A DNA stretch of 37,567 nt, taken from positions 1 to 37,567 of IMG/VR virus record IMGVR_UViG_3300044987_001483; one strand, written 5' to 3'. Origin of the DNA: a virus. Positions 29,988-35,834 of the stretch are shown here, in pieces. Positions within the stretch are counted from its first letter, which is position 1. Each line of letters opens with the position of its first letter. Below the pieces are notes generated by a model that was given only the letters and a program-made list of their open reading frames with translations, ran no database searches and was not told where the DNA came from. The position numbers and the translations under genes were made by a program.

Positions 29988-30813
29988 AAGTTATCGTGAC
30001 GCTTCCGTCCCTCCCCTCTGATACCGTTGCCTGTTTGCCGGATGGCTGCGTGCCGTTCGTGCCTGGCGCGTCGCGCCACCCGTGTTCGTACACTTCGAGC
30101 ATCTTGTCGACGCTGCCGGGCTTGTATCCCTTGACTGCCCATCGTTGGCACACCGCGCCCCACTTGGGAACGTCTGTGACCTGGCGCAGGATGGCCAGGC
30201 GCTGCGCCGCGTTCGGCTGCTGCCTGAAAGTCTGCGCGTACACCAGGATGGCCGGCTCGCGTTTCTGCGCGTCCTCTACCCTCTCGGCCTGGCGTTCGGT
30301 CTTCGGCTTCGGTTGAGACTTGATGCCAGCGGGCGCGCCCTGCGGCGCAACTGCCACCCGTGCCTTCATCGGCTCGCCGTCCTCTCTCTCTCTTACTGAC
30401 GGATCAGATGACGGATTGGCGGAAGCCGGTTGCACTATGGGTGGTGCAACCGGTTGCACTATGGGTGGTGCAAACTTTGCACCATGGGTGGCTTTTGTTG
30501 ATGGTGCAAACTTTGCACTATCCCCGGCTTCTTTCAGCATCTTGATGTTGATCGTGTAGCAGTTGGTGTAACCGCCATTCTTGCAAGCGTGCCTCTTTGA
30601 CTCTACCGATAGTTCGCCGGACTCGACCAGCGTGTCGACGATGTACTTTGTGGCGCGCACGCTTAACCTCACCTTGCGCGCAATGGATGCAAACGACGGG
30701 TAGATGCTTGTGCCGTCATCCGCTGCCCAATCTGCCAAAGCCAGCAATGTAAGCAAGTTGCTTCCTTTGTGGCGCGAGCGTTTCCAGATCAAGTCTGATA
30801 CTGCTATGCTCAC
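29980..30813 (-). CDS. Replication initiator-like protein with helix-turn-helix domain
   Basis: A 277-residue protein with a GTG start (30813) and GGAGA upstream. Residues ~1-95 (VSDLIWKRSRHKGSNLLTLL, FASIARKVRLSVRATKYIVD, LVESGELSVESKRH) form a winged helix like phage initiator N-termini. A Pro-rich linker follows, then a helical C-terminal domain (AQTFRQQPNAAQRLAILRQV, WGAVCQRWAVKGYKPGSVDKM) that resembles a DnaD-like helicase loader. Its gene holds the iteron-like repeats, as in lambda O, and it lies directly before the helicase gene. Initiator function is inferred. Confidence 0.75.
   Translation of the reverse strand: MSIAVSDLIWKRSRHKGSNLLTLLALADWAADDGTSIYPSFASIARKVRLSVRATKYIVDTLVESGELSVESKRHACKNGGYTNCYTINIKMLKEAGDSAKFAPSTKATHGAKFAPPIVQPVAPPIVQPASANPSSDPSVREREDGEPMKARVAVAPQGAPAGIKSQPKPKTERQAERVEDAQKREPAILVYAQTFRQQPNAAQRLAILRQVTDVPKWGAVCQRWAVKGYKPGSVDKMLEVYEHGWRDAPGTNGTQPSGKQATVSEGRDGSVTITYG
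30426..30518. repeat. Iteron-like repeats; candidate replication origin
   Basis: Seven copies of TTGCAC or its complement GTGCAA lie within 93 bases, starting at 30430, 30444, 30454, 30468, 30477, 30504 and 30513. Two exact 24-base units (30426-30449, 30450-30473) each hold a TTGCAC-N8-GTGCAA dyad, and a third, degenerate unit follows. The block lies inside the initiator gene, where it encodes the APPIVQP linker. Placement in the initiator gene and dyad symmetry are as expected for initiator-binding iterons. A purely protein repeat is the alternative. Confidence 0.6.
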
Positions 30814-30830
30814 GTGCGTCTCCGTGCTGC

Positions 30831-30836
30831 TACAAT
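30831..30836 (+). promoter_or_regulatory. Weak extended -10 candidate before the terminator hairpin
   Basis: TGC precedes TACAAT (30831-30836), but there is no good -35. A transcript from here would run only about 65 bases to the hairpin at 30873-30905. It is noted as a possible short RNA and is poorly supported. Confidence 0.25.
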
Positions 30837-30872
30837 GGTGGCATCCCCGCGCGACTCCTGCCGCGCAAACGA

Positions 30873-30907
30873 AGCGCCACCGGAATTAGTACACCCGGTG
30901 GCGCTTT
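30873..30907. terminator. Terminator hairpin after the RHH repressor
   Basis: AGCGCCACCGG (30873-30883) pairs with CCGGTGGCGCT (30895-30905) around an 11-base loop, with a T-rich tail in the plus direction. It lies between the end of the RHH repressor gene (30906) and the start of the initiator gene. In the minus direction it would separate repressor from initiator transcription. Confidence 0.6.
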
Positions 30908-31145
30908 ACTTTGCCTGTTCGGCTTCAACTGCGGCGGCGATAGTGTCCGCTGCCCGGCGCCCGGCACGCTTGCGCTTCGCCTCGCGCTCCTGAGATGTCA
31001 CCTCTTCGGGGTAGTGCTCGGCCAGGTACAGGTGCACTGCGTAGCGGATCACGGCGGCTACTGTGCGCCGCTCGGCTGCGGCAGCGGTCGAAAGACGCGC
31101 CGCCAAATCGTCTTCCATCCTGAGCATGAATCGTCTGTTGTCCAT
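30906..31145 (-). CDS. Ribbon-helix-helix repressor, leaderless
   Basis: A 79-residue Arc/CopG-like DNA-binding protein. I choose the ATG at 31145. The -10 ends at 31153, so transcription starts at or beside this codon, and an ATG at 31154 overlaps the -10 itself. RRFMLRME (4-11) is the binding strand, then DDLAARLSTAAAAERRTVA and VIRYAVHLYLAEHY form the two helices. A charged, Lys/Arg-rich tail follows. It faces the plus-strand operon across a palindromic control region and likely represses both promoters. Confidence 0.75.
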   Translation of the reverse strand: MDNRRFMLRMEDDLAARLSTAAAAERRTVAAVIRYAVHLYLAEHYPEEVTSQEREAKRKRAGRRAADTIAAAVEAEQAK

Positions 31146-31152
31146 GCTCATC

Positions 31153-31216
31153 ATAGTAGCACCTCGTTGCCAACTTGTCAACTGCTATTGACAATTCGCC
31201 ACCGACGTGCTACTAT
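31153..31216. promoter_or_regulatory. Back-to-back promoters and operator
   Basis: Minus promoter: TTGACA (31181-31176), 17 bases, TACTAT (31158-31153). Plus promoter: TTGACA (31188-31193), 17 bases, TACTAT (31211-31216). The two -35 boxes form TTGTCAA-N6-TTGACAA (31175-31194). The 10-mer GTGCTACTAT occurs at both -10 ends as an inverted repeat. The symmetry fits control by one dimeric RHH repressor, here its own gene product. The promoter match is seen directly; the operator role is inferred. Confidence 0.8.
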
Positions 31217-31268
31217 CACCAGCGTACCAGAACGCCCACCGGGGCGACAGACAAGCAGGAGAACCACC

Positions 31269-32132
31269 ATGCAGTTTCACAAACTTCCGAGCGGCACCAT
31301 CATCGACATCGACAGCGTAAACCGCATCGCGCAACCGCACACAACCGAGCAGGTCGGCACATCGTGTGACTACGTGCTGGCCGGTACGTTCACCGTGGCG
31401 CGCGGCACCGACGCCGGCGCGCTGTACGCGGCAGTCGACGCGCTGGTGTGCAACCCGACGCCGGCCGAAGTGTGCTCCGGCTGCAAAGCCCTGTGCGCCA
31501 GTATGGATGACATCATGTACCGGCTGGGCGCCGCCGTCGACGCCTTCGAGACCGTGCAGCCGGTCAGCGCGCGCCAGCTTCTGACATCCATCCTGGAAGA
31601 CTACGGCGATCCGTATGCCGACGCCGACGAACCCGCCACCGTGGACGCGCGCGAACTGGTGGCGATTGACACGACGAAGCCGGCCGCCGATCACCGGTGC
31701 GAGGGATTCGACGCGCTCGCCGACGTGCTGGCCCAGGTCGCCAAAGTGCGCGACACCATGACAGCCTACTCGCACACGTGGATCAAGGGCGAGTTGTCCC
31801 GCATCCTGAGCGAAGCAGGGTGGGACGAGATTGAGGTCGACGACCGTCCCGCCCGCCTGCGGGTGTCGGTCGAAGATCGCATGATGGCCGATGGGCTGCG
31901 CTCCTTCGGCCAGTACACAGATGCGGAGATGCTGGCGCAGGCAGGGATCACCCCGCGCCACGAGTTCACGGGCGAGCCGCCCGTGAATATGGTGATAAGC
32001 ATCCTGAGCCGCGTGCGCGGCGCGCTGGTGGCGATGAACGAGGGCGTCCCGGTGGCCGCCGCCGACGCGCTCGAAGCCATTCTCAACGACTACGCGAGCG
32101 ACTACACGAAAGAACGGGAGGCGCAATCGTGA
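31269..32132 (+). CDS. Hypothetical protein, first gene of the plus operon
   Basis: A 287-residue protein starting MQFHKLPSGTIIDIDSVNRI, with GGAG eight bases upstream. It has a CSGCKALC cysteine cluster near residue 75. RGTDAGALYAAVDALVCNP precedes it, and a helical C-terminal part follows (ILSRVRGALVAMNEGVPVA). It is acidic. The family is not recognised. Its place as first gene after the repressed promoter suggests a role early in infection. Confidence 0.7.
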   Translation: MQFHKLPSGTIIDIDSVNRIAQPHTTEQVGTSCDYVLAGTFTVARGTDAGALYAAVDALVCNPTPAEVCSGCKALCASMDDIMYRLGAAVDAFETVQPVSARQLLTSILEDYGDPYADADEPATVDARELVAIDTTKPAADHRCEGFDALADVLAQVAKVRDTMTAYSHTWIKGELSRILSEAGWDEIEVDDRPARLRVSVEDRMMADGLRSFGQYTDAEMLAQAGITPRHEFTGEPPVNMVISILSRVRGALVAMNEGVPVAAADALEAILNDYASDYTKEREAQS

Positions 32133-32416
32133 CGCACTACCACCTGTCGCTCGATCCCCGTGAGAGCCAGGCCATGTACGCGGCGCGCTTCCGCCGCATC
32201 CGCGCCGCACGGCGCCGCGCCATCCGGCGCGCGGTGTGGCTGGCGCTCATCGCCACCGTGGCCGCGCTCGTCATCGTGCTGGCCGGCGCGCTGCCGGCCG
32301 CAGGTGCCACCGACAACCCGCCGCGGCGCCCAGGTGTGGTGTGCGTCACCAGGCTCGCCCGCGTGACGACGCGCGAGACGACTTACCGCACGGTGTGCGC
32401 GTGGAGGGTGAAGTGA
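32129..32416 (+). CDS. Small basic membrane protein
   Basis: A 95-residue protein with a GTG start overlapping the previous stop. After an Arg-rich N-terminus (YAARFRRIRAARRRAIRRAV), it has one hydrophobic helix (WLALIATVAALVIVLAGALPAAG), then an extracellular-side tail with two Cys (GVVCVTRLAR, TVCAWRVK). The basic N-terminus would stay inside the cell. Function is unknown; superinfection exclusion is one idea. Confidence 0.55.
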   Translation: MTHYHLSLDPRESQAMYAARFRRIRAARRRAIRRAVWLALIATVAALVIVLAGALPAAGATDNPPRRPGVVCVTRLARVTTRETTYRTVCAWRVK

Positions 32417-32676
32417 TGGGAACTGATGTGCATCTGTGCGTGGTCTGCGCCACCGCCCTGGGCTGCGAGTCGCAGCGGGTAGGGTTCTCGTCATGCTCGA
32501 TTTACTGGGAGGACACCGACCCTATCGTGTGCGACATGTGCGGGTTCGAGGCAGGTTCGATGGACTGCTACCCGCCAGACGTAATGCCGCCGCCCGCCGC
32601 AGACGACGCGCTGGCGCCCGATGAGGACGCCGCAATCGCCGAAGCCGCCATCGCGGCCGAAGTTTGGAGCAAGTGA
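32416..32676 (+). CDS. Small zinc-ribbon-like protein
   Basis: An 86-residue acidic protein with its ATG overlapping the previous stop as TGATG. C8/C11 (CVVC) and C39/C42 (CDMC) could bind one zinc ion. The rest is acidic, including APDEDAAIAEAAIAAEVW. It may bind nucleic acid or a protein. Longer forms would begin inside the previous gene and are not used. Confidence 0.6.
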   Translation: MGTDVHLCVVCATALGCESQRVGFSSCSIYWEDTDPIVCDMCGFEAGSMDCYPPDVMPPPAADDALAPDEDAAIAEAAIAAEVWSK

Positions 32677-32678
32677 AC

Positions 32679-33533
32679 ATGAGCCAGTCAATCGTAAAAT
32701 CCGACGTGCGCGACATCACCAGCCGCGTCGACGAGTTCAGCCAGGTCGCCAAGCTCTTCGCCGACTCCGGCATGTTCGCCGACGTGAAGGGCGCCGCTCA
32801 GTGCTTCGTCAAGATCATGGCTGGTGCCGAGATGGGCATCCCGCCATTTACGGCGATGAATTCCTTTCACGTGATCCAGGGCAAAGCCACGATGGCCGCG
32901 ACCGCCATCGCCGCCCGCGTGAAGGGCAGCGGCCGCTACAACTACGAGATCGTCAAGAAGACGGCCGAGGTGTGCGAACTCAAGTTCTTCGAGGGTGGGC
33001 GCCACGTGCACACCGAGGTGTGGGACGTGAAGCGCGCCGCGAAGGCCGGCACGAAGAACATGGACAAGTACCCCGACGCCATGCTGTTCGCCCGCGCCAT
33101 CACCGCAGGCGCGCGCGCCGTGTGCCCCGACGTGATCGGGCAGTTCTACTCGCCGGAAGAGATGGGCGCCACGGTGGACGAGTCCGGCGTGATCCTGGAC
33201 GCGACGGTCCAGCCATCCGGCAATGGCAAGGCGCCCGCCACGACTGAGCCGCCCGCCGACACCGGCGACGCGCCGCCGACCATCGACGCGCTGGTCGAAC
33301 ACGCCCAGGCCATGATCGACACGCCGCCGACCGACTTTAAGCGCAGCCAGTTCGACGCGCTCAAGGCCATGTGGCGCGAGGTGTGGGGCGCGGCCAGCGA
33401 AGCCGGGATGAACCCGGAGCCGGTCAGCGACCCGAATAAGCCGAGCGCCTACTACGCCGCAATCGTGCGGGTGGGGCAGGCCATCATCGCCGCCCGCGCC
33501 GAAGCCAAGCAGGCCGACGCGCTCCCGTTCTGA
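32679..33533 (+). CDS. RecT-like single-strand annealing protein
   Basis: A 284-residue protein starting MSQSIVKSDVRDITSR. AAQCFVKIMAGAEMGIPPFT, then FHVIQGKATMAATAIAARVK, YNYEIVKKTAEVCELKFF and PDAMLFARAITAGARAVCPDVIG are the pattern of RecT/Sak-type annealing proteins. The C-terminal ~90 residues are a Pro/Ala-rich linker plus a helical part. It would pair homologous single strands in phage recombination. The nearest nuclease genes are the small ones at 27700 and 34442; no exonuclease partner lies next to it. Confidence 0.8.
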   Translation: MSQSIVKSDVRDITSRVDEFSQVAKLFADSGMFADVKGAAQCFVKIMAGAEMGIPPFTAMNSFHVIQGKATMAATAIAARVKGSGRYNYEIVKKTAEVCELKFFEGGRHVHTEVWDVKRAAKAGTKNMDKYPDAMLFARAITAGARAVCPDVIGQFYSPEEMGATVDESGVILDATVQPSGNGKAPATTEPPADTGDAPPTIDALVEHAQAMIDTPPTDFKRSQFDALKAMWREVWGAASEAGMNPEPVSDPNKPSAYYAAIVRVGQAIIAARAEAKQADALPF

Positions 33534-33557
33534 CACTACCCGGTGATCTCCTGGCAG

Positions 33558-33584
33558 CCGGGCGGCGATCGACGAGCCGCCCGG
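33558..33584 (+). other. Strong intercistronic hairpin
   Basis: CCGGGCGGC (33558-33566) pairs with GCCGCCCGG (33576-33584) around a 9-base loop, between the RecT-like gene and the next gene. There is no clear U-tract. It may act as an attenuator, an RNA-processing site or a partial terminator. Confidence 0.45.
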
Positions 33585-33601
33585 CGAGTGAAGGCGACAA
33601 C

Positions 33602-33811
33602 ATGGACAACGACCTGAAGCTTTTTGTTTGGACTGACGTTCTGCACGACTACACGTCCGGCATGATGGTGGCGCTCGCTCACGATGTCGAAGAGGCGCGC
33701 CGCCTGATTCTCGAGTACAACGGCGGCGGCTTCCTGCCTGATGACGACTTGGCGAAAGAGCCGCAAGTCATCACGCAGCCGGCCGGGTTCTGGGTTTACG
33801 GTGGGGGATAA
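33602..33811 (+). CDS. Small hypothetical protein
   Basis: A 69-residue acidic protein starting MDNDLKLFVWTDVLHDYTSG. It is mixed alpha/beta, with VALAHDVEEARRLILEYNGG and a Trp-containing C-terminal strand (PAGFWVYGGG). Families of such small proteins are frequent in phages, and this one is unassigned. Confidence 0.65.
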   Translation: MDNDLKLFVWTDVLHDYTSGMMVALAHDVEEARRLILEYNGGGFLPDDDLAKEPQVITQPAGFWVYGGG

Positions 33812-33812
33812 C

Positions 33813-34052
33813 ATGGCGCGCTACACCTACACCTGCTTGTCGTGCGGACGCCGTGAGACGGTGTATCCGATCCTCAACATGGGGGATGGGTACAACGATC
33901 TGGCGATGCTCGGCTGGAACATCGAAACCGGCGAGTGCGATCTGTGCCAGGCAGACGACGCGCGCGCGGATGAGGCGGCGCGCGAGCGGGACGCCATGAA
34001 GCGCGCGGTGCGGGAAGTCGAAACGCCGATGGGCGAGGAGATGGGCGGATGA
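33813..34052 (+). CDS. Small zinc-ribbon protein
   Basis: A 79-residue protein starting MARYTYTCLSCGRRETVYPI. C8/C11 and C42/C45 (CDLC) make a zinc-ribbon pattern. The C-terminal half is a charged helix (DEAARERDAMKRAVREVE). It may bind DNA or a protein partner. It starts one base after the previous stop and overlaps the next gene as ATGA. Confidence 0.65.
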   Translation: MARYTYTCLSCGRRETVYPILNMGDGYNDLAMLGWNIETGECDLCQADDARADEAARERDAMKRAVREVETPMGEEMGG

Positions 34053-34438
34053 GCAATTTCAGCATCCCCCAAACGCGCATCCCGGCCTTCCGCCACCGCG
34101 ACTGCAAGGGCATCTCGCGCAAGCCAAAGACGCGCGAGCAGCTATCGGACGAAGAGGCGCGCGCGTACCATCGCCCCAACGCCACATGCAAGCCGCGCGT
34201 CGACGTGCCGGTTCCGATGCCGCAGGCGCACGTCGCGCCCGGCAAGGTCGTCTACTTGCGGTGGAGCGAGGTAGACGACGAGCACCGGCAGACCGCACAG
34301 TCCCGCAGGCTTGCGCGCGGTGTTGTCACGTCGTGGCCCGGCGACTGGGAGCGCGACATGGTGATGGTCTCGTGGGATTTCGACAGCGGCGAATTGTGGC
34401 CGGCCGCCTGGCTGGCCGATGCGCCGGAGTGGGGATAG
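34049..34438 (+). CDS. Hypothetical protein
   Basis: A 129-residue protein starting MSNFSIPQTRIPAFRHRDCK. HVAPGKVVYLRWSEVDDEHR and VVTSWPGDWERDMVMVSWDF suggest a small beta-barrel region. Function is unknown. Its ATG overlaps the previous stop. Confidence 0.65.
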   Translation: MSNFSIPQTRIPAFRHRDCKGISRKPKTREQLSDEEARAYHRPNATCKPRVDVPVPMPQAHVAPGKVVYLRWSEVDDEHRQTAQSRRLARGVVTSWPGDWERDMVMVSWDFDSGELWPAAWLADAPEWG

Positions 34439-34441
34439 GCG

Positions 34442-34720
34442 ATGGACAAGGACACTTGTTGGGCATGTGGCGATCCGCTGCTGAATAACAACCGCGAGAT
34501 GCATCACGTAAGGCCGAAAGTCGCCGGTGGGGAAGGCGGTATCGTCGTCCCGCTGTGCACCACTTGCCACAACATGGTAGACCGGACGCCGCTTGACAAG
34601 TGGCCGATGGACTGGATAGCCGTGGCCGCTGAGTCTGTCCCGCGCGAAACGCGGCTGCTCATGCTGAAGGTGGTTTCGTTCGCGTACTGGCTGGCGCGAG
34701 AGCAGGGCGACACGCCATGA
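34442..34720 (+). CDS. HNH endonuclease
   Basis: A 92-residue HNH nuclease. C6/C9 and C39/C42 bind a structural zinc. MHHVRPKVAGGEGGIVVPLC and TTCHNMVDR hold the His pair (H21, H22) and the Asn/His pair of the family. Phage HNH proteins commonly work with terminase or recombination, but others are mobile. It lies in the plus operon with RecT-like and zinc-ribbon proteins. Confidence 0.75.
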   Translation: MDKDTCWACGDPLLNNNREMHHVRPKVAGGEGGIVVPLCTTCHNMVDRTPLDKWPMDWIAVAAESVPRETRLLMLKVVSFAYWLAREQGDTP

Positions 34721-34911
34721 CGACGCGCATGTCCGCCGCCATCGCCCGGCGCGCTGCCCGCATCGCCGCTGGCGTCGACGTAGCCGGCGACGACCAGGCC
34801 GAGCGCCAGCGCCTGCGCAAGACAGCGCGCCTGCGGCAGTCGCCAGCCGACAAGCGCGGGCGGATGCGCGACAGGTTGGGGCGCTTCGTCAAGCTCAGCC
34901 AAGAACCATAG
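34717..34911 (+). CDS. Small basic hypothetical protein
   Basis: A 64-residue very basic, Arg/Ala-rich protein starting MTTRMSAAIARRAARIAAGV. The C-terminal half is highly charged (ERQRLRKTARLRQSPADKRG). It may bind nucleic acid. Its ATG overlaps the HNH stop as ATGA. It is the last gene of the plus operon. Confidence 0.6.
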   Translation: MTTRMSAAIARRAARIAAGVDVAGDDQAERQRLRKTARLRQSPADKRGRMRDRLGRFVKLSQEP

Positions 34912-34914
34912 CCG

Positions 34915-34958
34915 AGGGCCGGACTCAGCGGCTAAGCGCCGATGCGTCCGGCTCTTTT
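34915..34958 (+). terminator. Terminator of the plus operon
   Basis: AGGGCCGGAC (34915-34924) pairs with GTCCGGCTCT (34946-34955) with one G-U pair, followed by TTT. It overlaps the end of the convergent late gene at 34925, so it would stop plus-strand transcription before it enters the late block. Confidence 0.65.
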
Positions 34959-35116
34959 GTTGCGTCGCCCTCAGCCTGCGCCGGCTGCTCCGGCACCTCG
35001 ATGACCGCCCCCGCGTCCCGCAGCGCCGCGAGTAGCTCTCGCTTGCCGACGAGCCGGTTGATCTGTGCGTCGATGTCCACGATGACCGCCGCGTAGTCCA
35101 ACGGTTTCGTGTTCAT
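34925..35116 (-). CDS. Small hypothetical protein, end of late block
   Basis: A 63-residue protein starting MNTKPLDYAAVIVDIDAQIN. The first 35 residues form a helix (QINRLVGKRELLAALRDAGA), followed by an acidic, Pro/Glu-rich tail. It is the last gene of the late transcript, after two other small genes, so it may be a tail-fibre accessory protein. Nothing specific is seen. Confidence 0.6.
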   Translation of the reverse strand: MNTKPLDYAAVIVDIDAQINRLVGKRELLAALRDAGAVIEVPEQPAQAEGDATKEPDASALSR

Positions 35117-35118
35117 CG

Positions 35119-35385
35119 CTACGCCTTCACCGTGTACAGGTTGGTGCTATGGCCCGCAGCCATGAGCGCCTCGAGCGCCGCGAGCGTCGTCCCGGTCACC
35201 GCGGTGATGTCCGCCGCGTCGAGATGCGCGTTGCTGCCGGCGAAGTCCTCGGTCGTCAGCGCATTGCCCAGGTCGAGTGCATCGCTTTCCTTCTTCAGCG
35301 CCCGCAGTTGGTCGAGCGCCACGATCAGCGCCGTAGACGCCTGCCGCACTTTCGTAATGTGGTCGCTGTGGATCGGGTTTGCCAT
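35119..35385 (-). CDS. Small late hypothetical protein
   Basis: An 88-residue protein starting MANPIHSDHITKVRQASTAL, with AGGAGAGGT before the ATG. It is mainly helical, with STALIVALDQLRALKKESDAL and TLAALEALMAAGHSTNLYTV. It lies after the fibre and lectin-like genes, so it may assist fibre assembly. Not recognised. Confidence 0.65.
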   Translation of the reverse strand: MANPIHSDHITKVRQASTALIVALDQLRALKKESDALDLGNALTTEDFAGSNAHLDAADITAVTGTTLAALEALMAAGHSTNLYTVKA

Positions 35386-35393
35386 ACCTCTCC

Positions 35394-35825
35394 TTACGGG
35401 TTGTAATGGCGGGTAGCCAGCCAGGACACAGTTACACCGCCTATCGTGTTGCCCTGCCGAACGTCGCGGGTTGTGATGTTAAAGCCGGTCGGCGCGATAC
35501 TTGAATAATACGCAATGCAACCCCGGTCGTTGCCCCACGATTGCTCTCGCACCGTCAGAGCTATGCCGTAGTCGGAACTGATAAACGGCGTAGTGAATGC
35601 AACGGAATACGTGCCATTCGCCGCCGTGACGATTGAGCCGGACTTTGTGGCCTTGATGAACGATAACCCCAAATTGATAAAGTGCCACGTTCCAAACCTG
35701 CGTATGTAGCTCTCGCCGGTGTCAAGCTCCTTGTAAAACTGCCCATCCCTCGCGCCTTCCGCGACAGTCGGGCGCGGCTCAGTTGATAGCCCCTCCCACA
35801 CCGAATCCGCAAGCAGTATCGCCAT
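35394..35825 (-). CDS. H-type-lectin-like tail protein, possible receptor binder
   Basis: A 143-residue protein starting MAILLADSVWEGLSTEPRPT. The N-terminal part (GQFYKELDTGESYIRRFGTWHFINL) resembles a fibre-linking piece. The rest (GTYSVAFTTPFISSDYGIALTV and GFNITTRDVRQGNTIGGVTVSWLA) has the six-strand lectin look, ending in ATRHY. H-type lectins in phage tails bind sugars of the host surface. It follows the fibre gene in the late block, which fits an adhesin. Confidence 0.65.
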   Translation of the reverse strand: MAILLADSVWEGLSTEPRPTVAEGARDGQFYKELDTGESYIRRFGTWHFINLGLSFIKATKSGSIVTAANGTYSVAFTTPFISSDYGIALTVREQSWGNDRGCIAYYSSIAPTGFNITTRDVRQGNTIGGVTVSWLATRHYNP

Positions 35826-35834
35826 CGTTCTACC

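Noticed and set aside
30426-30473. 24-base tandem repeat read as a CRISPR array
   Set aside because: The units are directly adjacent with no spacers and lie inside a coding region; iterons fit better.
31185-32210. 341-codon open frame on the minus strand opposite the first plus-operon gene
   Set aside because: Arg/His/Gly-rich shadow; the plus frame has promoter, ribosome site and overlaps with its neighbours.
32688-33536. 282-codon open frame on the minus strand opposite the RecT-like gene
   Set aside because: The plus strand encodes a clear RecT-like protein; the antisense product has no domain.
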